31,700 nt of DNA, from positions 1-31,700 of the forward strand of contig CAYLNH010000056.1 of NCBI GenBank assembly GCA_964384625.1. Direction: 5' to 3'. Both the position numbers and the translations under genes were made by a program. Below the pieces are notes generated by a model, which ran no database searches, was not told the DNA's origin, and worked only from the letters and a program-made list of their open reading frames with translations. The stretch comes from CAYLNH01 sp964384625. GTDB lineage: Bacteria > Verrucomicrobiota > Lentisphaeria > JABSQK01. This document shows, piece by piece, positions 7,376 to 15,926 of this stretch (position 1 is its first letter; every line of letters begins with the position of its first letter).

Positions 7376-8638
7376 CTAGGTTCGCAAAGCGCTCGCCGCA
7401 GCCGCCAGGAAGGCGTCGATGTCGGCGGCCGTATGGGCGGTCGAGATGAACGCTGTTTCGTACTGCGAGGGCGGCAGATAAAAGCCGGCGTCGAGCAGGG
7501 CGTGGAAGAACGCCGCGAATCCAGCCATGTCGCAGGCTTTGACGGCGGCGAGATCGCCCGGCAGCTCGGCAGCGAAGAAGATGGTAAATGCCCCGCCCAG
7601 ATTGCGGCAGCAGCACGTGCCCGCGCCGATCTCGTTGATGCCGGCGGCCAGGCGGTCGCCGAGTTCGGCCAGACCGGGGTACGGGTTGTCGCGCTGCAGA
7701 ACCTTCAGAGTTGTCAGCCCGGCCGCCACCGCCACCGGATTGCCGCTCAGCGTGCCCGCCTGATAGACCTCGCCGGTCGGCGCCAGATTCGCCATCACCT
7801 CGCGGTTGCCGCCGACCGCACCGATCGGCATACCGCCGCCGACAATCTTGCCGAGACACGTCAGGTCCGGTGTGATGCCCGCCAGCGTCCCGTACGTCGT
7901 CGGCCCCAGACGGAAACCGGTGATGACTTCGTCGAAGATCAGCAGTGCGCCGCAACGGTCACAGGCGGTTCGAAGGCCCGCCAGAAAGCCGTCTGCCGGC
8001 GGGATCAACCCCATATTGCCGGCGATCGGTTCGACGATGATCGCCGCCAGGTCGGCGCCGTAGGCGTCAACCACGGCATCGACCGCGGCCAGGTCGTTGT
8101 ACGGTACCGGCAGGATATCCTCGACAACCTTGTCGGAGACGCCGGCCGACGACGAAATGCCGCCGGTCAGCAAGCCGCTGCCGGCAGCCGCCAGCAAGCC
8201 GTCACTATGGCCGTGGTAGCAGCCGTCGAACTTGATGATCTTGTTTCGTCCGGTTGTACCCCGTGCCAGTCGCAGGGCTGTCATCGTCGCTTCCGTGCCG
8301 GAACTCACCAGCCGTACCATATCGATCGACGGCACCAGTTCGCAGATCAGCTCAGCAAGTTCGACTTCCACTGCTGTGTTGATGCCGAAGGTCATCCCAT
8401 TCGCTGCCGCCCGGGTCACGGCCTCGACCACTTCCGGCTGGGCGTGCCCCAGGATCAGCGGTCCCCACGAACCGCAAAAATCCGTCAACTCCCGGCCGTC
8501 AGCCGTAGTGATCGCGGCGCCGTCACCTTTGACCACATATATGGGCTTGCCGCCGACGGAGTTAAAGGCGCGAACGGGGCTGTTGACGCCGCCGGGGATA
8601 CGTTCCAGGGCGCGACGAAAAAGATCTTCTGAAGACAT
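7376..8638 (-). CDS. hemL: Glutamate-1-semialdehyde 2,1-aminomutase
   Basis: 420 aa. HemL is a PLP enzyme converting glutamate-1-semialdehyde to 5-aminolevulinate, the second step of the C5 tetrapyrrole pathway. It begins MSSEDLFRRALERIPGGVNS, the usual HemL opening. It has the substrate-side SSGTEA motif, the PLP aspartate in FDEVITGFR and the Schiff-base lysine in LGKIVGGGMPIGA. The start at 8638 is preferred over one 36 nt upstream because it matches the family N-terminus and has AGAGGA about 8 nt before it. It is the only heme gene here on the minus strand: it converges on nrfA and is separated from the main heme operon by a repeat-containing spacer. Its product follows HemA and precedes HemB in the pathway. 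Confidence 0.96.
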   Translation of the reverse strand: MSSEDLFRRALERIPGGVNSPVRAFNSVGGKPIYVVKGDGAAITTADGRELTDFCGSWGPLILGHAQPEVVEAVTRAAANGMTFGINTAVEVELAELICELVPSIDMVRLVSSGTEATMTALRLARGTTGRNKIIKFDGCYHGHSDGLLAAAGSGLLTGGISSSAGVSDKVVEDILPVPYNDLAAVDAVVDAYGADLAAIIVEPIAGNMGLIPPADGFLAGLRTACDRCGALLIFDEVITGFRLGPTTYGTLAGITPDLTCLGKIVGGGMPIGAVGGNREVMANLAPTGEVYQAGTLSGNPVAVAAGLTTLKVLQRDNPYPGLAELGDRLAAGINEIGAGTCCCRNLGGAFTIFFAAELPGDLAAVKACDMAGFAAFFHALLDAGFYLPPSQYETAFISTAHTAADIDAFLAAAASALRT

Positions 8639-8706
8639 GGGCTGTTCCTCTGCTTGGCATGTGGACGGCAGCAAAACCTAACGGCGCTACGGCATCCGTC
8701 AATCAT

Positions 8707-9013
8707 TGTTCTTTCCGCCAACGGCGTGACAGTTTTCAGCCTGGGGTTGGCCGTCGGGCCTGCCCCCATCAGGTGAGGCGCTGATTGTTGTTCCTCACGC
8801 CAACGGCGTGACAGTTTTCAGCCTGGGGTTGGCCGGCAGGCNNNNNNNNNNNNNNNNNNNNNNNNNNNNNNNNNNNNNNNNNNNNNNNNNNNNNNNNNNN
8901 NNNNNNNNNNNNNNNNNNNNNNNNNNNNNNNNNNNNNNNNNTGTTCCTCACGCCAACGGCGTGACAGTTTTCAGCCTGGGGTTGGCCGGCAGGCCTACCC
9001 CAGGTAATGGGGT
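8707..9013. repeat. Tandem repeat, about 82-bp unit, interrupted by the assembly gap
   Basis: A 38-bp core that starts CGCCAACGGCGTGACAGTTT and ends GGGGTTGGCCG occurs at 8716-8753, 8798-8835 and 8951-8988. Each copy is preceded by a TGTTC(C/T)T(C/T)(A/C) segment. The first two copies are 82 bp apart. The second copy runs into the N stretch, and sequence after the Ns resumes at the same point of the unit, so the array probably contains more copies than assembled. The core carries its own small palindrome (CGCC/GGCG). The function is unknown. Confidence 0.85.
8842..8941. other. Assembly gap of exactly 100 N
   Basis: Exactly 100 ambiguous bases, the conventional placeholder for a gap of unknown length. 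Both sides carry the same tandem repeat, so the break is best explained by repeat collapse rather than by a missing gene. Confidence 0.97.
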
Positions 9014-9021
9014 GCTGGCGG

Positions 9022-9040
9022 GCAACTCTGAAGGAGTTGC
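9022..9040. repeat. Small hairpin at the end of the repeat array
   Basis: GCAACTC-TGAAG-GAGTTGC is a perfect 7-bp stem with a 5-nt loop. Just before it is ACCCC-N7-GGGGT (8997-9013). These closely spaced small palindromes belong to the same degenerate non-coding repeat region; no T-run follows. Confidence 0.5.
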
Positions 9041-9292
9041 AGTAAGCTTGGGGCGCATGCCAGTTCTGTTGGTCATCCCTTCGCGTTGTGCCAAGAGCCG
9101 CCCCACAGCGCCGGAACATTCGCCAGTCCAGCCACCGGCGGGCTTGTGGGCGTATGCAATGTCTGTTGCCGGTTCGCGACTCGCTACTAGACCGCGGGCC
9201 GCTCGTCGGCCCGGGGAATGAGTTCATCAGGGAGGGAGATGGCCCCCCGACCCCGCTTTTCGGGCGATTGCAGCCACTAATGAACTCCTTCA

Positions 9293-9313
9293 CCAGGCGG
9301 GTAAACCGCCTGG
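9293..9313. repeat. Perfect 8-bp hairpin upstream of the heme operon
   Basis: CCAGGCGG-GTAAA-CCGCCTGG is an exact inverted repeat with a 5-nt loop, 120 bp before the first gene of the heme operon. It has no T-run. It could be part of the extragenic repeat region, a processing signal or an operator; nothing in the sequence decides. Confidence 0.4.
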
Positions 9314-9371
9314 GGTCGTATGATCAATTGCCGGCAGCAAACACCTACAGAACTGACATGCGCCCGTAAAC

Positions 9372-9400
9372 TTGCTCAACCCGTGCACCGACGGTATCAG
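9372..9400 (+). promoter_or_regulatory. Possible promoter of the heme operon
   Basis: TTGCTC (9372-9377) and TATCAG (9395-9400) are separated by 17 bp and would start transcription about 25 nt before the GTG at 9433. Both hexamers are imperfect. No FNR-like palindrome is seen here. Confidence 0.25.
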
Positions 9401-9432
9401 TAGGCTCCGCAATCTACGGAAAGGGACCTGCG

Positions 9433-10056
9433 GTGCTCGGCGTATTTGTAAAAATCAACGGACGGTCCTGTCTGGTGGTCGGCGGCGGGGCAGTGGCGGA
9501 GCGCAAGATCCGCGCCCTGCTGGCCGAAGACGCGGTGGTGACCGTCGTGTCGCCGCAAGCGACCGCGGCGATCCGCGATTGGGCGGCGAACGGCGCCCTT
9601 ACCTGGCGGCAACGTCCCTATGCGCCCGGCGAGGCCGCCGGCTATTTCCTCGTGATCGGCGCCACCAATGCCCCTGCGGTCAACAAAAAGATTCACGACG
9701 ATGGCATGACATCCGGGTGTCTCGTGAATATCGTGGACGTGCCGGAGTTGGGCAACTTCTACTTCCCGGCCGTTGTCCGGCGCGGCGATTTGACTGTTGC
9801 GGTATCGACTGCGGGGGCCTGTCCGGGACTGTCGAAACGTCTGCGGCGTCGATTGGAAGGCGAGTTTGGAACGGCCTATGAAGATCTGCTTCGCACGCTG
9901 CGGGCATTTCGTGAGCGTCTGCTGGCGACGGTTGACGAGCCGGAACGGCGCCGACAAATCATGAACGAGGTTCTCGACGGCCCGGAGCTGCAGGAGTTCC
10001 TGGCCGGCAATCGCGAGCACCTGAAGAAACGTCTGGATACATGCATCTCCTCCTGA
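9433..10056 (+). CDS. met8: Precorrin-2 dehydrogenase / sirohydrochlorin ferrochelatase (Met8/CysG-N type)
   Basis: 207 aa. Members of this family oxidise precorrin-2 to sirohydrochlorin with NAD+ and often insert Fe2+ to give siroheme. The NAD-binding motif VVGGGAVAERK is at residues 15-25, IGATNAPAVN at 75-84, and NIVDVPELGNFYFP at 99-112; D102 corresponds to the catalytic aspartate of CysG and Met8. The segment after it reads VSTAGACPGLSKRLRRRLE where relatives usually have STGGxSP, a small departure. GTG is the start, with AAAGGGA about 6 nt upstream. It is the first gene of the heme operon and overlaps hemA by 16 nt. No separate CbiX/SirB chelatase is seen, so it probably also performs the chelation step; that is inference. 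Confidence 0.9.
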   Translation: MLGVFVKINGRSCLVVGGGAVAERKIRALLAEDAVVTVVSPQATAAIRDWAANGALTWRQRPYAPGEAAGYFLVIGATNAPAVNKKIHDDGMTSGCLVNIVDVPELGNFYFPAVVRRGDLTVAVSTAGACPGLSKRLRRRLEGEFGTAYEDLLRTLRAFRERLLATVDEPERRRQIMNEVLDGPELQEFLAGNREHLKKRLDTCISS

Positions 10057-11309
10057 TCGGCACCAGCCACCACACTGCGCCGTTGGCGTTCCGCGAGGCC
10101 CTGGCTTTCACCGAGTCGGAGGCGGCCGCGGCGATCGGCGAACTGGCGCAAGAACCGGAGTTGGAAGAGCTCCTGCTCCTCAGTACCTGCAACCGGACCG
10201 AACTGCTGGTACGGCACAACTTGCGGCCGCGACCGGCGGCGGCGCTGCCGGTTCGCCTGGCGCGGCAATTCTGTGAGCACAAGAACGTCAAGGCCCCCGA
10301 TCCCGCGTACTTCTATGTCCGCCAGGACCTGGACGCGGCGCGGCATGTCTTTCGCGTCGCCGCCGGCCTCGACTCCATGGTCGTCGGCGAACCCCAGATT
10401 TTCGGCCAGTTGAAGGACGCCTATCGGCTGGCCTACCGCTGCGGGACCGACGGTTTCCTCCTCAACAAACTGATGCATACCGCATTCCGGGTCGGTAAAC
10501 GCGCCCGCACCGAGACCGAGATCGGCACCGGCGCCGTTTCCGTGGGCCGGGTAGCGGCCGAGTTGATCAGTGAAATCACCGGCAGACCGCAAGACCATCG
10601 GGCGTTGATCGTCGGCGCCGGCGAGATGGCGCGGCTGCTGGGCCTGCACCTGTACAAGACCGGCTATCGCAAGCTGACTGTCTGCAATCGGACGGCACGC
10701 CGGGCCGCCGTGCTGGCCGAGGCGCTGCACGGCGATTGGTGTCGGTTCGAACTGCTGCCCGAGGCGCTGGCCGAGTGTGATGTCCTGGTCACAGCGATCA
10801 ACGCCGCCGAGCCGATCATCACCGGCGAACGCCTTGCCGACCGCCGCGGCCGACCGCTCTACATCCTCGATGTCGGCGTTCCCCGCAACGTGGCGCACGA
10901 CGTCGAACGCCTCGATGGCGTCCAGGTGCACAACATCAACGCCCTCCAGGATACCGTCGCGGCCAGCTACGACCGCCGGCGGGACGAGATCCCCAGGGTG
11001 GAGCAGATTATCGAGGAAGAGCTGGAGGCCTTTCAGCGTTGGCAGCGTACCCTGACCGTCAAACCGACCACGATCGAGCTGTTGGAGAAATACGAGCAGA
11101 TCCGCCGGGACGAAGTCGAGCGCAGCGCCGGCAACCTGCCGGCGGACGTCCGCGAAGAGCTGGAGATCATGAGCAAACGGCTGGTGAACAAGATCCTGCA
11201 CGCGCCGATCCGGCACTTGAAGGATACGCAGCACCAGGATCTGGACAACTCCGAGTTCTGGGTCGAGACCATCCGCAAGGTATTCGACCTGGAGGGCGAC
11301 GAGAAATGA
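10041..11309 (+). CDS. hemA: Glutamyl-tRNA reductase
   Basis: 422 aa. HemA reduces glutamyl-tRNA to glutamate-1-semialdehyde with NADPH, the first committed step of tetrapyrrole synthesis by the C5 route. It opens with LLLIGTSHHTAP and has the catalytic cysteine C50 in LSTCNRTE. Other landmarks are GLDSMVVGEPQIFGQLK, GTGAVSVGRVAAELI, the nucleotide-binding IVGAGEMARLLG and the C-terminal dimerisation region ending near KILHAPIRHLK. The start overlaps the met8 end by 16 nt, and the end overlaps hemC as ATGA. The length is usual for HemA. As the entry enzyme it is normally the control point of the pathway, but no heme-regulatory motif was identified. Confidence 0.97.
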   Translation: MHLLLIGTSHHTAPLAFREALAFTESEAAAAIGELAQEPELEELLLLSTCNRTELLVRHNLRPRPAAALPVRLARQFCEHKNVKAPDPAYFYVRQDLDAARHVFRVAAGLDSMVVGEPQIFGQLKDAYRLAYRCGTDGFLLNKLMHTAFRVGKRARTETEIGTGAVSVGRVAAELISEITGRPQDHRALIVGAGEMARLLGLHLYKTGYRKLTVCNRTARRAAVLAEALHGDWCRFELLPEALAECDVLVTAINAAEPIITGERLADRRGRPLYILDVGVPRNVAHDVERLDGVQVHNINALQDTVAASYDRRRDEIPRVEQIIEEELEAFQRWQRTLTVKPTTIELLEKYEQIRRDEVERSAGNLPADVREELEIMSKRLVNKILHAPIRHLKDTQHQDLDNSEFWVETIRKVFDLEGDEK

Positions 11310-12238
11310 GAGAAGTGATCGTCGGTACGCGCGGCAGTCAGCTGGCGCTGGCCCAGACCCGGCAGGTCTGTGCCCGGTTGCGCGAACTTTGCCCGGAGCG
11401 CCCGGTGCGGCACGAGGTCATCGTCACGCGCGGCGACAGGGATCGGACCACCGCTCTGCCGAAGATCGGCGACAAGGGTCTCTTTACCCGGGAGATCGAA
11501 GCCAGGCTGCTGGACGGCAGCATCCAGTTGGCCGTACACAGCTGCAAGGACCTCCCGACTGAACTGCCGCCGGGCCTCGGGCTCGGCGCCATCCCGCCGC
11601 GGGCGGCGGCCGGCGACGTGATCATCTCCCGGGACGGCAACGGCCTGCTCGAGCTGCCGCCGAACAGCCGTGTCGGCACGGGCAGCCTGCGGCGCGCCGC
11701 CCAACTGCGGCGCCTGCGGCCGGATCTCCAGATCCTGCCGATCCGCGGCAACATCGATACGCGCATCGATAAACTGGACGACGGCCAATACGACGCCCTC
11801 ATTCTGGCGCGCGCCGGCCTGGAACGGCTCGACCTCGTCCACCGAATTTCCGCCGCACTCCCCGCCGACCAGTGGTACTACGCCGCCGGCCAGGGAGCGG
11901 TCGCCATCGAATGCCGCCAGGGCAATCTCGAGCTGTTGGACCTGCTGCTCAAACTGACGCATACGCCGACCTGGAAACAGGTACGCGCCGAACGCGCTTT
12001 CCTGCTGGCGATCGGCGGCGGCTGCCGCACGCCCACCGGCGTACGCTGTGAGCTGGTCAGCGGCTATCGCATGGTTATGCACGGCATGGTCGCGTCGCTG
12101 GACGGTTCCACCTTCCTCGAAGCAACCGCGGCAGGACCGCAGTCGGATCCGCAGAGTGTTGGTCGACAACTGGCGCAAGCCCTCTGCCGACAGGGCGCCA
12201 AGGAGGTCCTTGCCGTGAACCAGGAGAAGCTCGGATGA
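11306..12238 (+). CDS. hemC: Hydroxymethylbilane synthase (porphobilinogen deaminase)
   Basis: 310 aa. HemC joins four porphobilinogens into hydroxymethylbilane. It begins REVIVGTRGSQLALAQT. It has the conserved LPKIGDKGLFTREIE, HSCKDLPTELP, GTGSLRR and IRGNIDTRI segments, and C240 in AIGGGCRTPTG, which carries the dipyrromethane cofactor. The start at 11306 forms an ATGA overlap with hemA and has GGAGGG about 9 nt upstream; the frame is open further upstream inside hemA but that part is not HemC. It also ends in an ATGA overlap with cobA-hemD, indicating translational coupling. Confidence 0.97.
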   Translation: MREVIVGTRGSQLALAQTRQVCARLRELCPERPVRHEVIVTRGDRDRTTALPKIGDKGLFTREIEARLLDGSIQLAVHSCKDLPTELPPGLGLGAIPPRAAAGDVIISRDGNGLLELPPNSRVGTGSLRRAAQLRRLRPDLQILPIRGNIDTRIDKLDDGQYDALILARAGLERLDLVHRISAALPADQWYYAAGQGAVAIECRQGNLELLDLLLKLTHTPTWKQVRAERAFLLAIGGGCRTPTGVRCELVSGYRMVMHGMVASLDGSTFLEATAAGPQSDPQSVGRQLAQALCRQGAKEVLAVNQEKLG

Positions 12239-13764
12239 GTCACGGTATGGTCACTCTGGTCGGAGCCGGCCCCGGTGATCCGGGCTTGCTTACGATCCGC
12301 GGCAAAGAAGCCCTGGAACAGGCCGACGTCGTCGTCTACGACTACCTGTCCAACCGCGAACTGCTGCAGTACGCGCCGCCGCCGGCGGAGACCATCTACG
12401 TCGGCAAGAAGGCCGGCCGGCACACGCTGGAGCAACCCGCGATCAACGACCTGCTGCTCGAAAAAGCGAAGGCGGGCAATACCGTCGTGCGTCTCAAAGG
12501 CGGCGATTGTTATGTCTTCGGTCGGGGCGCCGAGGAGGCCTTGTTTTTGTTGGAGAACGGCGTCTGTGTGGAAGTTGTCCCCGGCATTCCGGCGGCCGTC
12601 GGCGCCTCGGCTTACGCCGGTATCCCGCTCACGGACCGGCGCCATGCATCCGGCGTTACCTTCCTGACCGGCAGCGAGGATCCGACCAGGCCGAACAGCC
12701 GACTGGACTGGGCCCGGATCGCTGCGGACAGCAACACGATCGTGATCTATATGGGCGTCCGCAAACTGCCCGAAATCGCCGCCGCCCTGATCGAGCACGG
12801 CAAGTCGGCAAGCACCCCGGTCAGTATGGTCGAGTGGGCCACCATGCCGCAGCAGCGTACCGTGTCGGCGACGCTCGGCACCATCGTTGACGCGGCGCGC
12901 CGGAACGAAATCAAGCCGCCGGCTTTGACGATCATTGGCGACGTCACCCGGTTTGCGGCTCGGCTCGGCTGGTTCGAGCAGCGGCCGCTGCACGGGCGTC
13001 GGGTTGTGGTTACCCGCAGCCGCCGGCAGGCAAGCAAACTCAGCCGCGCGCTGCAGCGTCTCGGCGCCGCTGTCGACGAAATGCCGGTAATCGCCATTAC
13101 GCCACCGGCGAACCGGCAGGAGCTTGCGGCTGCCGTCGAGACGTTGGAGCAGCAGGATTGGGTGGTGTTTACCAGTGCGAACGGTGTTGCCGCCGTTTTC
13201 GATGCGTTGGCGGTGCGCCGCCGCGATGCCCGGGCCTTCGGCGCCTGCCGGGTCGCCGCCATCGGTTCGGCAACCGGCAAGGCGCTGGAGCAGCACGGGA
13301 TCAAACCCGATTTCGTGCCGGCGGTCTTCACCGGTGAGGCGCTGTTCCGCGAGTTGAACGCGGTGGAAGAGCTGGACGGCAGTAAGGTTCTCCTGCCGCG
13401 CGCCGATATTGCCCCCCCGCAACTGGCGGATCTCCTCGCCGAAGCCGGCGCGGAGGTGACGAACGTCGTCGCCTACAAAACCGTCCCCGCTGACTTCGAT
13501 GTCGACGGTCTCCGGAATCTCATCAAAACCGGTCAGGTCGATGCCGTCACCTTTACCAGTTCGTCAACCGCCAGGTTCTTCGCTGACGGCGTTGGTCCGG
13601 CGTTCGTCGCCGCGCATGGCGACGCATTTGCGGCTATTTCCATCGGGCCGGTGACAAGTTTAACCATGACGGATCTCGGCATCCCGGTTGCCGCCGAAGC
13701 GGAACAACATGATATCCCGGGGCTGGTGCAGGCGGTCCATGAATACCTGAGAGAGAAGAAGTAG
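12235..13764 (+). CDS. cobA-hemD: Fused uroporphyrinogen-III methyltransferase / uroporphyrinogen-III synthase (CobA-HemD)
   Basis: 509 aa. The N-terminal half (about 1-250) is the SAM-dependent methyltransferase that makes precorrin-2: VGAGPGDPGLLTIRG near the start, VRLKGGDCYVFGRGAEE near residue 85, PGIPAAVGASAYAGIPLTDRR near 120, and YMGVRKLPEIAAAL. From about residue 252 (GRRVVVTRSRRQASKL) the uroporphyrinogen-III synthase domain follows, with WVVFTSANGVAAVFDAL and a late VTFTSSSTARFF. This fusion order is known in several bacterial groups. In PLTDRR most relatives have THR at this point. It overlaps hemC by ATGA, and ahbC starts 3 nt after its stop. Channelling hydroxymethylbilane to precorrin-2 in one polypeptide commits the pathway to siroheme. 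Confidence 0.95.
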   Translation: MSHGMVTLVGAGPGDPGLLTIRGKEALEQADVVVYDYLSNRELLQYAPPPAETIYVGKKAGRHTLEQPAINDLLLEKAKAGNTVVRLKGGDCYVFGRGAEEALFLLENGVCVEVVPGIPAAVGASAYAGIPLTDRRHASGVTFLTGSEDPTRPNSRLDWARIAADSNTIVIYMGVRKLPEIAAALIEHGKSASTPVSMVEWATMPQQRTVSATLGTIVDAARRNEIKPPALTIIGDVTRFAARLGWFEQRPLHGRRVVVTRSRRQASKLSRALQRLGAAVDEMPVIAITPPANRQELAAAVETLEQQDWVVFTSANGVAAVFDALAVRRRDARAFGACRVAAIGSATGKALEQHGIKPDFVPAVFTGEALFRELNAVEELDGSKVLLPRADIAPPQLADLLAEAGAEVTNVVAYKTVPADFDVDGLRNLIKTGQVDAVTFTSSSTARFFADGVGPAFVAAHGDAFAAISIGPVTSLTMTDLGIPVAAEAEQHDIPGLVQAVHEYLREKK

Positions 13765-13767
13765 ACA

Positions 13768-14955
13768 ATGATCGGCATCTCAAAACTCTATTGCGCGACA
13801 GTAGAACCGTCGGATGCGTTGCGCTACGGCCGGCAGTCCGCCCGGCTGCCGTCGCACCTGCTGCAGTTCTCGAAGGACAAACGGCCGGTCGTCGTCTGGA
13901 ACGTCGGTCGGCGCTGCAACCTGCGCTGCGTCCACTGCTATTCGCATTCCCGCGATCAGCAATACACGGATGAGTTGACGACGGCTCAGGGCAAGGCGTT
14001 GATTGCCGACCTGGCGGAATTCGGCTCGCCGGTCATGCTGTTTTCCGGCGGCGAACCGCTGCTGCGGCAGGACCTCCTTGAGCTGATCGCGGCCGCTGTC
14101 GGCAAGGGAATGCGCGCGGTTATCTCCACCAACGGCACCCTGATCGACAAGGATTGCGCCGCCGGCCTCAAAGACCTCGGACTCTCGTATGTCGGCGTCA
14201 GTCTCGACGGCCTTGAAACGACGAACGACAGATTCCGCGGCGTCAAGGGCGCCTACAACCGGGCGCTGGACGGGATTCACGCCTGTCAGGACGTCGGCCT
14301 GAAAGTGGGGCTGCGCTTCACAATCACCAAACACAACGCCCGGGAGATTGACGGCATCTTCGATCTCATCGAGAAAGAAGACATCCCGCGCATCTGTTTC
14401 TATCACCTGGTGTACGCCGGCCGCGGCACAAAGATCATGGAAGACGATCTGACGCATGGACGAACCCGCGAGGTCGTCGACCGGATCATCGACCGAACCG
14501 CCGACCTCCACGCCCGCGGCATCAGTAAGGAAGTCTTGACCGTCGATAACCACTGCGATGGTGTTTATCTATACCTGCGCCTGCTGCGGGAAGGGAACAC
14601 GAAACGCGCGGAGAGCGTCATGCGGCTGCTGCAGATGAACGGCGGCAACAGCTCCGGCGTCGGCATCGGCTGTGTCAGTTGGGACGGCAGTGTGCATGCC
14701 GACCAGTTCTGGCGGCATCACAGTTTCGGCAATGTCCGGGAGCGCCCGTTCAGCGAGATCTGGACGGACACCTCAGAACCGCTGATGGCCAGGTTGAAAG
14801 AAAAGAAAAAACACGTCAAAGGCCGCTGTGCCGAGTGCCGTTTTCTCGATGTCTGCGGCGGCAACTTCCGGGTCCGCGCCGAAGCTGTGTACGGCGATGT
14901 CTGGGCCCAGGAACCGGCCTGCTATCTGACAGATGAAGAAATCGGAGTTGAATAA
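13768..14955 (+). CDS. ahbC: AhbC-type radical SAM Fe-coproporphyrin III synthase
   Basis: 395 aa. AhbC converts 12,18-didecarboxysiroheme to Fe-coproporphyrin III by removing two acetate side chains. The N-terminal stretch leads to RRCNLRCVHCYSH with the radical SAM cluster cysteines C50, C54 and C57, then LFSGGEPLLRQDLLEL, a SAM-binding GGEP motif, and ISTNGTLID and VSLDG strands. The C-terminal SPASM/twitch-like part has GCVSWDG, CAECRFLDVCGGN and a final ACYLTDEE, so auxiliary cluster cysteines are present. The overall pattern, including PVVVWNVGRRCNLRC, matches AhbC/NirJ-like proteins. Context with AhbD and AhbAB favours AhbC over the d1-heme enzyme NirJ, since no other nir genes are present. 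Confidence 0.9.
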   Translation: MIGISKLYCATVEPSDALRYGRQSARLPSHLLQFSKDKRPVVVWNVGRRCNLRCVHCYSHSRDQQYTDELTTAQGKALIADLAEFGSPVMLFSGGEPLLRQDLLELIAAAVGKGMRAVISTNGTLIDKDCAAGLKDLGLSYVGVSLDGLETTNDRFRGVKGAYNRALDGIHACQDVGLKVGLRFTITKHNAREIDGIFDLIEKEDIPRICFYHLVYAGRGTKIMEDDLTHGRTREVVDRIIDRTADLHARGISKEVLTVDNHCDGVYLYLRLLREGNTKRAESVMRLLQMNGGNSSGVGIGCVSWDGSVHADQFWRHHSFGNVRERPFSEIWTDTSEPLMARLKEKKKHVKGRCAECRFLDVCGGNFRVRAEAVYGDVWAQEPACYLTDEEIGVE

Positions 14956-15926
14956 TGGGATTCCCTGAAGTCCGCAAGCGCCGGTTGCGCCGCACCGAAG
15001 GCCTGCGGCGGCTGGTCCGCGAAACACGGCTGGCCGTCGACGATCTGATTGCGCCGTTGTTCGTCTTGCCCGGTGAGGGCATCCGCCGTGAGATCAAATC
15101 GATGCCGGAGCAATACCAGTTGTCCGTGGACGAGCTGGTGCAGGAGTGTACGGCGCTGGCGGCGCTGGGCCTGCCGGCGGTGATTCTGTTCGGCATCCCG
15201 GAACACAAAGATGAACAAGGCAGTGAAGGGGTCGCGGCTGACGGCATCGTGCAGACGGCGGTGCGCGCCGTAAAAGCGGCGGTGCCGGACCTGGTGGTGA
15301 TGACCGATGTCTGTTTCTGTGAGTACACCTCGCACGGCCATTGCGGCGTCGTGACCAACGGGGACGTCGACAACGACGCAACTTTGGAGTTGCTGGCAAC
15401 CATGGCGGTGTCGCACGCGCAGGCCGGCGCCGATGTGGTGGCGCCGTCCGACATGATGGACGGTCGCGTCGGCGCCGTCCGCACGGCGCTTGACGGCCAC
15501 GGATTCGAACAGATCCCGATCCTGTCGTATGCCGCCAAGTATGCCTCTGCCTACTATGGACCGTTCCGTGATGCCGCCGACTCCGCCCCGCAGTTCGGTG
15601 ACCGCCGCAGCTATCAGATGGACCCGGCCAATCGGCGGGAAGCCCGGCATGAAGTCGAACTCGACATCGAAGAGGGCGCCGACATCGTCATGGTCAAACC
15701 GGCACTGGCCTATCTCGACATAATCCGTGAGGTCCGCGAGAACGTCCCTCTGCCGGTGGCCGCCTATAACGTCAGCGGGGAGTACAGCATGATCATGAAT
15801 GCCGCGGCACAGGGATTGATCGACGGCGATCGCGTCATGCTGGAAACCCTGACGTCGATCAAACGCGCCGGCGCCGACATGATCCTGACGTATTTCGCTC
15901 GGCGCGCCGCGGCGTTGTTGGGATGA
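14955..15926 (+). CDS. hemB: Porphobilinogen synthase (5-aminolevulinate dehydratase)
   Basis: 323 aa. HemB condenses two 5-aminolevulinates to porphobilinogen. The two active-site lysines are visible in LSYAAKYAS and IVMVKPALAYLD. The metal-binding segment DVCFCEYTSHGHCG has three cysteines, marking the zinc-dependent subgroup. It also shows the R and Q pattern SYQMDPANRREA of the family. The ATG shares one base with the ahbC stop (TAATG), with GGAG about 7 nt upstream. Its position between two late-pathway genes shows that early and late steps are mixed in one operon. Confidence 0.97.
   Translation: MGFPEVRKRRLRRTEGLRRLVRETRLAVDDLIAPLFVLPGEGIRREIKSMPEQYQLSVDELVQECTALAALGLPAVILFGIPEHKDEQGSEGVAADGIVQTAVRAVKAAVPDLVVMTDVCFCEYTSHGHCGVVTNGDVDNDATLELLATMAVSHAQAGADVVAPSDMMDGRVGAVRTALDGHGFEQIPILSYAAKYASAYYGPFRDAADSAPQFGDRRSYQMDPANRREARHEVELDIEEGADIVMVKPALAYLDIIREVRENVPLPVAAYNVSGEYSMIMNAAAQGLIDGDRVMLETLTSIKRAGADMILTYFARRAAALLG

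Larger units (their letters stand above)
8639..9432. other. Repeat-rich intergenic region between divergent hemL and the heme operon
   Basis: About 794 nt without a convincing gene. It holds at least three copies of a tandem repeat interrupted by 100 Ns, several small hairpins, and presumably the divergent promoters of hemL and the heme operon. A weak candidate for hemL on the minus strand is TTGACG at 8702-8697. The short open frames here arise from the repeats and are not supported as genes. Confidence 0.6.

Noticed and set aside
7433..8632. 399-codon + strand open frame opposite hemL
   Set aside because: HemL is unambiguous on the minus strand; the antisense frame has random composition.
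8707..9055. CRISPR array at the tandem repeats
   Set aside because: The core is 38 bp, but the intervening 44 bp between copies 1 and 2 partly continues the repeat family, only three copies are visible, and no cas genes are present.
8808..9369. Short open frames across the repeats and gap as genes
   Set aside because: They run through the N stretch or arise from repeated DNA, with no start signal or family similarity.
9301..9432. FNR-like or heme-responsive site before the heme operon
   Set aside because: TGATCAAT-like sequence near 9320 lacks the second half-site at the right spacing; no convincing palindrome was found.
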